Source: Acorus gramineus (Eukaryota > Streptophyta > Magnoliopsida > Acorales > Acoraceae). Taken from it: DNA of 64,000 nucleotides. A program made the translations under genes and the position numbers. Numbering within the stretch: position 1 is the first letter of the stretch; every line of letters begins with the position of its first letter. The stretch is taken from positions 2,011,788 through 2,075,787 of the forward strand of contig CM060850.1 in NCBI GenBank assembly GCA_030737835.1, given 5' to 3'. Below the pieces are notes generated by a model. The model saw nothing but the letters and a program-made list of their open reading frames with translations, searched no databases and was not told the DNA's origin. Shown piece after piece: positions 54,976 through 64,000 of the stretch.

Positions 54976-56005
54976 TTTCTTTTATTGTAAATGTAAACGG
55001 GAGGGACACATTAATAATATGAGCATTGTTACTCTTTTTTACAGTTTTATATATTTTGTTAGTCATTTATTGAAATATATATATTTTTTAGGTGAAGTAT
55101 ATATCTCGATAATTTTTTTTACATTTGCTAAAAAAATGAGTTTATTCCATTCGAAATGATATACACTGTTTATCAAATCATATATATTATTAGATGATGT
55201 TTATTATTTTTAAAAAAATTAAAACATGTGGGAATTATATGCAGAACTGTCCCTAACATTTTCCTTATATTATCAGCATACAATTTTCAACTAAATATTT
55301 TTTTTTCTTGAGATATATAAATTGTATGCGGTAACAATACTCCTTTAATTTCTTATATATTAGTGGTGGCTTTTTTTGTAAAAGAATTTATAGCTCTTTA
55401 GAACTTATGTACCAACATACCACATGAAGAACATAAATTGCATATCAATTTTTTTGCGTGTTACAACTTACAACTGAGGATCGCATACTCTCACATCGAC
55501 CCGCCCACGCAGACAAACAAAAGGGCGGCGGCGGCGGTGGATGACATTTTAATTTGGCGGTTCAAATGGGAGTTCGTTGAAGTCGTGTGTTTCTGGAATT
55601 CAAATTCTGTGTGTTGAAACGCGGTAGTGGGTGATGGACGATCTTTCTTTCCTATGATTAACAAAAGAAAAAAGAAAAGAAGGATAGAATCGATTATAGA
55701 GGGACCAGTGATGTCGCTTTCACCTTTCAGGACCTGATGGTTTGAGTGGTCCCTAGTATAATGAATTGAAGGCCCGTGACTAAGCCGATCAATTATCTAC
55801 AAATCTGAATCCGATCTAAATTTGTATATGATAAATCAGAAATATCAGATATTCAAAGATCCAATGGTTTTAAGGGCTGAATGTGCGTTGCAGTTGCGTA
55901 TGTGATGTGGAAACAATGAAACGCCCAATCGCGGAATCAAACAATCTCTTTGCGTCCAAAACATCACATGCAATGTTTCACTTTTATTGTGTTATTGAAT
56001 GGAGT
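54976..56005. other. Spacer, no gene seen
   Basis: AT-rich except for a (CGG)n-containing stretch at 55495-55565. No element is recognised. Confidence 0.4.
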
Positions 56006-56009
56006 CTTG

Positions 56010-56212
56010 TTTGTTTTTTTTTTATTGGAGAGACCCCATGTGGCTGATCTTAAGGTCAAGCTGGGAATGCTATCTCTGTCTATTTGTCTCGGTCCCATAG
56101 AAAATTCTTTCAAATAATCACCAATAAACATGTGTGTAAGTCAGCATCAAGACTCGAATCCATGACCTATCGGTAACACCGCTAAGCCCCGAACCGTTGT
56201 ATTATGATCACT
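56010..56212 (-). mobile_element. tRNA-derived SINE-like element
   Basis: Read on the minus strand, GGGGCTTAGCGGTGTTACC resembles a pol III box A. GGATTCGAGTC, about 30 bp later, resembles box B. The unit ends about 190 bp downstream in an A-rich tail (T-run at 56015-56025 on the plus strand). The target duplication is not clear. Confidence 0.6.
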
Positions 56213-56587
56213 GGGGACTGGAGTCTGTTAACACATCAAAACAACCATTCCGGGAATGTACTGAAATAAAATCACTATAGTCATTTGTAAATTACTTGTA
56301 TACCCACCTCTTTTAGTGAAATTTCAAATTCTGCCCTCTTTTAAAAAAATCCAGGGCATATGTGAATAAGGGTGTTTAGGTATTTTCCAGTCCAGTGTTC
56401 ATATCGCGAATGTTGTCAGCAACAAAAATAGGTATGTAATGGACATCATTTTTGACATGCTCACATTACAGTTTAGCTTCCTACCATCACGTATGACAAA
56501 CACAATGTTTGGAAATACACGTTCAAAAGAGCTCTAAGTTTAGACCACTTATTCTTTAGAAAATTTCAAAAAGAATTTATACTAATA

Positions 56588-56745
56588 TGTTTTTTTATAA
56601 CAGAGGATCCTCCGTAGCTGATTTTATGATCGAGCTGGATAGGTCACATTTGCTTGTATATCCCCAAACTCACAGAAATACACAAAGGTTAAGTCAGCAC
56701 CAAACATCGATACTAAGACCTACCCTTAATACAAGTAAGCCCATG
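56588..56745 (-). mobile_element. Second, partial SINE-like copy
   Basis: 'gtagctgattttatgatcga' here parallels 'gtggctgatcttaaggtcaa' in the copy at 56010-56212, with related sequence following and a T-run at the same end. It is more diverged, and the box region is poorly kept. Confidence 0.45.
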
Positions 56746-57508
56746 GATGACGCCATATGTATTGTGATGGGGTCAATTAACCCCATTAATTTTTTTAAAA
56801 AAATATTACTGTCATCACGGCAACCCAACCCACCAGTGACCCCACCACTCCAACAGCCCACCACCCTTTCTTGATTCTTTGATGGTTTATTTGTTTGAGC
56901 GCTGATACACTGAGTCGGTTTTGCAGCCCCATACACTATGATAATTTAATATATACTGTGCTATTTTAGTGTATGGTGTTTTATTGTAGTGTATGACGCA
57001 AAATTGTTATTTTTTCAATGCAAAAAAATACACTAATGTATCTCAGTATATACTTTATTTCATATGACTGCATGCATATACTTCAATGGGAGAGAGTGAT
57101 TTTTTTATAAAAAAAAAACGGAGTAAACTACAATTGAGATTGCAATGGGGGCTGGACATATCATTTTCCTTATTTTTTTTATTAATGTAAATTGTTGTTC
57201 TATTTTAAAAAAAAAATTATGTTTTTTATAAATATATGGTAAGAGTAGATTTTTAAATTTTTTTATGGAATTTATTTTTTTAAATGATCTCATCTATAAA
57301 ATTTCATAAAGTTACCACTGGATAAACCCTGACCATTGTGCAATGGCGACTGCTGGGTTACACTAGTCTTTTTTTTTAAGTGCTGTTTGTAATCTTATGT
57401 CTTTTTTGTTGTCTCTAATCATATATATATCTATTGTTAATATTTTTCTATAAATAGATTTGTTAGAAAATATATTTTATTTTTTATTAATATTTTATTT
57501 GAGTGGTC
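56746..57508. other. Spacer, no gene seen
   Basis: AT-rich; the short frames here have no family resemblance. Confidence 0.4.
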
Positions 57509-57745
57509 TTAGGATGCGTTTGGTTGCGCGATTGCAAAACTGATTTTATAGGAATATGGGTTTTAAAACTGATTCTGTAGGAAGCTCAGCTCTCAGCTTT
57601 TGAAAATCGCAGCTATTTTTTGTACTATTTGCCTAAAATCTGTCTGCGCGAAGCTGATACAATAAAACTATTTGGTTGTACGATTTTATAAACAGCTTCC
57701 TACAAATATAAAAGACGTACAATCGCGCAATCAAACACACCCTTG
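57509..57745. mobile_element. Short Tourist-like MITE (57512-57742)
   Basis: The ends GGATGCGTTTGGTTGCGCGA and its near inverse (TCGCGCAATCAAACACACCC) bound 231 bp, with TTA and TTG flanks. The interior repeats 'ttggttg.acgattttata'. Confidence 0.7.
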
Positions 57746-58054
57746 GTATATGTGCAAGCTAGAGACAAAACTGAATACGTGTTGTGTCTAACATTTTCCA
57801 AATCAAATAATATCAAATGTGAGAGATGCTGGTCTAATTAAAACACGGTTTTATTATGTGTATAAAATACATGTTTTGTACTTAATTTTTTTTTCAATTT
57901 CTTGAATTATTAATTAAAACGTGTATTATTTAACTATTCACGAAAACAAAATAGATTCTCCACATAAGATTATATACACGAATTAATATAGTACCATGTG
58001 ATAAGGCATTGGTCAACCGTGGAAAAAGAAAAGCAAGAACAAGAACCCTGGTTT

Positions 58055-58301
58055 TATATATATATATATATATATATATAGGATTTTTATTTTGAAGTAT
58101 ATGTAAACATGTTTATTTAGGAATCAATCTCTTCATTCTTCATATTTATTTTTAAGTTTTTATATTCAACCGTCTATTTGGTTTTAAGTCCTTCCGTCAA
58201 ACGTCCGTCCATGCACCGTTAATTTATTAAATGTGATTTATTTTTAGGTCCTTGTAAACTATGTTATTTAGTAAATAGTCCATTCATTCTTCATATTTTA
58301 T
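58055..58301. repeat. (TA)n run followed by one arm of the 34-508 foldback family
   Basis: 58055-58080 is a pure TA run of 26 bp. 58081-58301 matches 34-260 ('aaccgtctatttgg', 'aagtccttccgtcaaacgtc', 'caccgttaattt'). Confidence 0.75.
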
Positions 58302-58384
58302 ACGGTTATACCTCGTTCAGCTGTTCACCATGACAAACTAAATTATTTCACCATAACATTGCACCTCATGCTCGCATCATACTT

Positions 58385-58843
58385 TTAGGGCCCGTTTGGA
58401 TAGAGGCATAAGTTATTCTAGGGTTTATACATATTCCAGAAATTGTTGACTTCATCAATGGAATAAAAGATTTTGTGTTTGGTTGTGTTTTCAGTTATTC
58501 TTATTAGGAAACGTAATAATAAAGGTTGGAGTGTTTGGTTGATAAAGAATAAGATGTGAATAAGGTGTAAAAAGTTGATTTGACATGTGAGCCCCATTGA
58601 TGTATAAGAGGTGATGACAGGTGATTTGATGTGATGATATGTGATTTGATAGGTGGATCCACTTATACCATTGGAGGAATAACACAATTCCATGGGTGGA
58701 CTTGGAATACAAATAAAAGCTTATTCTCTCCTTATTCCGCATAGCTATACCCCCTTATTCCCTCTACCCAAACACCTTTTTACCTTATTCTCCTCTATGC
58801 CTCCCTTATTCCACCTTTATTCCTTTAGTCAAACGGCCCCTTA
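58385..58843. mobile_element. Tourist-like MITE (58388-58840)
   Basis: TTA flanks the element on both sides (58385-58387 and 58841-58843). The ends are GGGCCCGTTTGGAT and CAAACGGCCCC. It is 453 bp with no coding capacity. It is the best-kept member of the family also present at 15593-16024 and 20362-20735. Confidence 0.8.
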
Positions 58844-59264
58844 AGGGGGCTATATGCCCACCCAATTGAATGAGAAATCCAACCCATATTTAAAAAAATA
58901 AATATGATTTATATATATTTTAAAATAAACGCAACCCACACGTACCTATCCCAACCGACATCCACCCTCAATATAAAAAAGGCTCTCTCAGCTCTTCCCT
59001 TCTTTTTTTTGTTGGCCGGTGACTTCTTCGGCGAATTCGCCGCCCACTCCATACACATCACCAAGAAAAAAAAACCATCAACAAAAAAAAAAAAAATCCA
59101 ACTTTCTTGCTATTCCAAAAAAAAAAAAAAAAATCCAAGCTTCACCATTTTGGTAGATCTTTCATCTACCAACTTTATGCTTTAATCTTGTCGCTTGAAT
59201 TTGATTAAAATTTAAGACTTATGTTTACCATTTCTTTATTAAAAAAAAGTTTTCACCATTTTGA

Positions 59265-60130
59265 TCGGCGTCACCGTGGTCTTGACCCATGACTCGCACG
59301 CATCGAACAATCCACGCGCACCCACTATGCCGCCACGACCGGAGTAATGCATGAATCAACATATTCCACAACACCGAGTCCAAAACAGGACTTTCATCGA
59401 ACACTTTGCGAGCGTTATTTACAGACCCACAAACTCAGTATATGCTGATGAGGGTGTTGATGACGAAGGCGTCGGAGAGGAACCCAAACTTGAAAGCGTG
59501 ACAGTGAGCCTCCGTGATCTCTCTCGCGGAGCCGCGAATGGTGCACCCATATGCATAAATGGCCGGTCTGGGCGAGCCGGACTTCAAGATCAGGACTGAC
59601 CTGATAATTGAATTTTTGAATGGTACTTTGGTGAAATTTTAAAGTAGAGCTCTATAGGTTATTATAAAAAAATCTAGATTGTTTTAATATTACACACTAT
59701 CAATATTATTAAATAGATACATAATATTACATAATTATTTAAATTAAAATATTATATAATATCATATACACTTAATAACGAAAAAAATTAAATTTTAAAA
59801 ATTGAAATGTCTATTAAATTATGATAGAAGAGATTTAAAAAAAAGAAAAATTTTAAATTTGATTTAGGAAATATCAAACAGACTAAGAAAATTTCTTAAG
59901 AGGGATTAATTAAACTAACATATCTTCCCAAACAATTATCTTGATGGCCTTGTCCAGGGCCACTCTGTTCAAGATGTTCCTCATCAGGCAAATCAAGGAG
60001 AACCCATTGGGGTGGTCGATGAGCGGCAGAGGGAGATGAGACAGAGAAGGAGACGAGACGGCTAGCACCGAAGGTGTCGTTAACGAGGCCGGAGACGATC
60101 ATCTGGGAGTGGAATCTGGTGGAGGTGGGT
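59265..60130 (-). pseudogene. PPR-repeat protein pseudogene in two pieces
   Basis: On the minus strand 60130-59935 reads FHSQMIVSGLVNDTFGASRL, the usual start of a plant PPR protein, then continues in another frame as IDHPNGFSLICLMRNIL. After about 330 bp of AT-rich DNA, 59560-59265 reads EAHCHAFKFGFLSDAFVINT, a stop after LISIY, then VCGSVNNARKVFDESPVLDS and VLWNMLIHALL, a PLS-class PPR pattern. One frameshift, one stop and an insertion are visible and most repeats are missing, so this is a dead fragment. Working relatives bind organellar RNA. Confidence 0.8.
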
Positions 60131-60216
60131 AGGGTGGCATCTGGTCGGCTTTAGTCGGGATCCTTAGAAAGAGGGAGAGAGAGAGACCCGCGGAGGGAGA
60201 GAAGGAAGGAGAAGAT

Positions 60217-60236
60217 GGGGGGGGGGGGGGGGGGGG
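60217..60236. repeat. Poly-G run of 20
   Basis: An uninterrupted G20 sits next to a (GA)n-rich stretch. Its exact length is likely to be unreliable in any assembly. Confidence 0.9.
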
Positions 60237-61129
60237 AGTTGGGTTCATGGTGTAATATGTGATATATATATTAATGGTGCAACTTTCATCGGTTAAACCA
60301 AATCCGAAAACTATTTTTTTTTTTTGGATTTGGATATTTTTTTTATTTAGTTTGACTTTGGTTTTATTTTGAAAAAAATTGAATTACCTAAATCAAATCT
60401 ATTTAAATTTAAACATATGATTATTCATAATCAATATTCATTTATATCATTCATTTTACATTAAAGACTATATTGTTGTTATACCATCAATATTCATAAA
60501 AAAAAATGCATATACTAATTTATACTATAATCCTAACCTTTTAGATATTTATGTAAAGTAATAAATCAACCCCCAAAAAAAACTCTAACCAAGTAAACCA
60601 ATCCAAATTGGTAGGAAAAAAATGATTGGGTATATAAATGTTTATCTTTAACAGTTTGATTCGGTTCAGTTTAATTTAGGTTAATTAAACAATATTGGTT
60701 CGGTTTTCAGATTTTTAATTTGATTTTTTGTTCTATTCGATTCAATTTTTAGGTTAAATGTGATTATAATTTGGTTCAATTTGAGTTTGCAAAAAATCGA
60801 ATGAAACCGACCAAATTGCACCCCCAACATATATATAAAGATGAGTTTGCAGTTCATAAATTTCAGTCATGATACCTAGGCCCCAAAATATAAGCCCCAC
60901 TCACAAGCCCCATGAGGTGTCATCATCTCATTGGTTGTTTTTTTTTTTGTTAGTTGACTTTTTAAAAATGGTAAAATGGCAAAATACAAATATGTCCTTC
61001 ATTAAAAATCTCTCTCATCAACTCAAATCCCTCAATTTTCTCTATTCGGTTATTACCTTTCCATGTCAATCTTGAAATCCATTTAACCATTTCAAATTTT
61101 GAATTTTAAAATCCTTACCTAAATTACAA
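60237..61129. other. Spacer, no gene seen
   Basis: Repeated 'ttcggtt..g.tttaatt' words at 60655-60800 recall the low-complexity cores of hAT MITEs, but no ends were found. Confidence 0.35.
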
Positions 61130-61700
61130 TTGAACCTAAATTACACTAAAAAAATTGGATATTTATTGTATTCAAATTTAAATAAAAAACACATATGGTT
61201 ACTATATGAATTATTTACATCAAATACCTTTATTAAATATTTATATCTCTCACAACGATTTGTTACATTTACATCAGAATTGTTACATTTACATAAATAT
61301 AACAAACAATTTCATTTTCTTACCTAAATATTTTACATTCCATGCAATGTTTAAACAATTTAGAAACAGATTATATTTTTAATAATCAGTTACATTTTAT
61401 AAAAAAATGTCAAACACTTTTTTAATTGTGTGATACATTTAACAAACATATGTATTTGACTGTTATAGTAATAAATGTAACAAATATAAATTACTATTTA
61501 CATTGAAACAAATGCAATACAAATGTTACATTCATAAATGTAACAAATATAAATCAATACATGCATGCGGTTGACTGTTACATTTACGAATGTAACAAAA
61601 ATAATACAGATTTAAAAAATTACATTGTCAACAATGTAACAGTAACATCAAACAAACTACTCATATATAAAATGTAACGATTTCGAGTGTTACATTTAGA
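61130..61700. repeat. Degenerate TGTTACATTTA / TAAATGTAACA repeats
   Basis: More than a dozen copies of 'gttacattta' or its inverse occur in both orientations, often face to face (for example 'tgttacatttacgaatgtaac' near 61583). This makes many small hairpins in AT-rich DNA. No coding frame. Confidence 0.7.
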
Positions 61701-62221
61701 TATTGAAACAAAAACAAATCAAAATGTGATAAATGACATTCAATACATGAAAAAAAATTGTGTTTAAATATTTAAAATAAAAAGCAAAACACAATTTTTT
61801 TACAAATCTAATAATGTCAAACCTGATCCGAGAGACATTGATGTGAGATCCAAATCGGAAAAAAAAAAACGATTTCGTGCCTTCTCCTCAAAAATAGAAT
61901 TTCTGATTTGTTTCCATGTATTCTTCATAAACAAAATCAATTCCATAATGCAAAACCTCCTCATTTTGTATACAAGACAGATTTTCAATTGTTTCAACAT
62001 TAATGATTTCTCCGGTCCCTCTCAAATATTATTGCAAGATTTTAAGAATCCATTAATGATGAATAAATACAGAATTTTTAAAATTAAATGATACTCCACA
62101 ATCATAGGGATACATGTTTAGGTAGTTATCAAGTAAAGGGTATCATAGACAATGTACACTTACCACATCATGGGGCTGTGATGGGGCCTGAAAAATTGGG
62201 GCCTAAGAATCATTATTGCAT

Positions 62222-62514
62222 AAATTTTAAGAGTTTTTTATTTTTTAGTCCATGTAAACTATATGATTTAGTGATCGACCCCTTACTACTTCATACTTCA
62301 ATTTAAATTCCTAGATTTAAAGGGTATGTTTCTTATTAATCCGTGGGAGAGACCTATCACTAAATTATTTGATTTTTTTTTAATCCCTCTGAGGGACTAA
62401 AAAGAACATATCATTTAAATATAGGAACTTAAACTGAAATATCAAGAAATAATGAATCGATCACTAAATCATATAGTTTATTGAGACTTAATAATAAAAA
62501 AACTCAAATTTTAA
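62222..62514. mobile_element. Short foldback MITE (62231-62505) with perfect 9-bp duplication
   Basis: AAATTTTAA occurs exactly at 62222-62230 and 62506-62514. The ends are GAGTTTTTTATTTTTTAGTC and its near inverse. It belongs to the family at 34-508 ('gatcgacccctta', 'tatgatttagtgatcg'). Confidence 0.8.
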
Positions 62515-62609
62515 ATAGGGTGGATCATCTAACTGGGTGGGATTAGAGAAAATTGGGGTGCCCTTACTTTTAAAGGACTAATCCGTCACTAAAATGAGAT
62601 TTAAAAAAT

Positions 62610-63340
62610 GGGTTTTTTTTTGCATATATGCCCCTCTTAAAACCTATATTTGTGGAATTAGTCATCTCATTTCCACCATTGTATAAATATCCCTAAAATT
62701 CTTATAAGTCGTACAAATATGCCCCTCCCTTAGTCACCATTAGGAATGCAGACCTTATCATAGTTAGATTCTTAAACCGACCCCATAAAATGACCACTTT
62801 ACCCCATGTAAACCACCTACCCTACCCAATCTTGTACTCTCTCTCTCTCTCATTTCTTCTCTTCCTCTTCAAACCCTAACCCAAACAAAAAAAAAATTCT
62901 CAGCCTCTGCAAACCACAAATCACTTGTATGTCCACATTCTACAAGAAATAGCACATTAAAACTTGGGATTTGGGTTGAGATGAGAGCTCACTGATGAAC
63001 TCATGTGGTTTGGGTTTGGTTAATTAGGGTTTGGTTTGGTTTAATTTATAAGAGGGTATGATTAATGTAGTTTGATTTACAAAGAAACTGAAGAAGGAGA
63101 GAAATGTAAGAGAGAGAGAGAGAGAGATGGTAGAAAAAATGAAGAAAAGGGAGAGAAGGGTGAATGAAGGACATGGGGTTCAGCTAGGCAAATAAAGCAG
63201 GGAGGACATTTTGAACTATTTATATGTGATTAATGTGCACGACTTATAAGAATTACAAGGGTATTTGTATAATGGTGAAAATAAAAGGGATAATTTTACA
63301 AATACTGGTTTTAAGAGGGGTATATATGCAAAAAAAAAAC
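62610..63340. mobile_element. Foldback element of about 0.73 kb
   Basis: The ends 'gcatatatgcccctcttaaa' and its inverse 'tttaagaggggtatatatgc' are exact or nearly so, and the arms pair for about 100 bp. The core has (CT)n at 62831-62852 and (GA)n at 63110-63127 that also pair with each other. The core reads like a plant leader ('aaaccctaaccc'). The target duplication is unclear. Confidence 0.65.
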
Positions 63341-64000
63341 TAATAAAAACTATTACTTTTTTCTTGTATACGCACGGGGTTTCTATCTAAGCTTCATAAT
63401 CATACAAAAAAAAATCAAAATCAATAACAACCAAATAATAGTTTTTTAATTCCAGATCTTCATAAAAAACAATAAAGCCATAAAAACTTAATGAAAATCA
63501 AAATCAAACGAAACAGTACTCCACAGCTCCATAGAACATAATGACCAAATTAACCTTGCTATAGTAAACTAACCAAAATGTCCTAATGAGTGAATGAGCA
63601 TTCATTACATCTCAAGAGAAAACCACCCTCATCAAAACATAACACAAAACCCTAAGCACAATCAACATGAAATTGAACCAAACAATGTCAAAACCTTAAC
63701 AGCAAATTCTATATAGCTCATCAAAAATCAACATGTTCGATCATCTTGGACAACTAAGCCACTTCTTCCGTTATCTTCTCATCATGGGCGACTCCCCCGA
63801 CTTCCTCAATCGCCTCTTGCACAATTTTATTTTGATATATATTTCTTTAAAAATATAATTTCTACAACTCTTACAGTAGAGATATGATATATTTTACTCT
63901 AGTCCAAACCAATTTTCTTAAATCATACACTTTTTTTTATTGAAGTTTATACTGAGACATGTGACCACCCCCTCCCCCACCATCTACTATCACACTCTCT
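63341..64000. other. Spacer to the window edge, no gene seen
   Basis: AT-rich. 63725-63825 is slightly richer in GC ('tcatcatgggcgactccccc') but shows no clear frame. Confidence 0.35.

Noticed and set aside
1-64000. tRNA, rRNA or conserved small RNA genes
   Set aside because: I looked for tRNA-like box pairs and rRNA words on both strands and found only the SINE-like copies near 56 kb. A covariance-model scan would be needed to be sure.

Overview
The window is nuclear DNA of a flowering plant. Five plant-family genes are split by short GT-AG introns, the spacers are AT-rich, and most of the rest is small DNA transposons. First exons are strikingly GC-rich against AT-rich introns, which fits a monocot outside the grasses or an early-branching angiosperm. 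That placement is a low-confidence inference.

Layout. 1-2600 is repeat-rich promoter space. A flavin-containing monooxygenase gene (5 exons, + strand, 524 aa) lies at 2609-6639. From 6900 to 19300 there is no intact gene. This stretch is a stack of nested DNA transposons (Mutator-like foldbacks, hAT and Tourist MITEs, a decayed Mutator transposase) plus a 5'-truncated LINE. A strictosidine-synthase-like gene (4 exons, +, 390 aa) spans 19502-23186. A plastid-targeted MATE transporter gene (14 coding exons, -, 577 aa) spans 24238-35291, with a spliced 5' leader reaching about 36100. It carries local exon duplications and several elements in its introns.

From 38.5 to 54.3 kb is a LysM receptor cluster on the minus strand. 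It holds a lone terminal exon (38555-38961) and two near-identical complete genes (42811-45074 and 51725-53989) of the chitin-binding CEBiP/LYM2 type, produced by a tandem duplication of about 4 kb. A decayed 4.9-kb Copia element sits inside the second unit. 54.3-64 kb has no intact gene: MITEs, two SINE-like copies, a broken PPR gene and low-complexity repeats.

How the genes relate. They are not an operon-like unit. An FMO1-like monooxygenase, an EDS5-clade plastid MATE and CEBiP-like chitin receptors belong to families with known defence roles in other plants, but their co-location may be chance. The clearest biology is structural: a Mutator-like element split by an inverted copy of its own family, a three-level MITE nest with target-site duplications recognisable at its outer and middle levels, and a LysM duplication whose breakpoint lies inside a MITE and which leaves a possible alternative last exon downstream. 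Exon boundaries were worked out by hand from splice sites and reading frame; each complete gene adds up to a whole number of codons.
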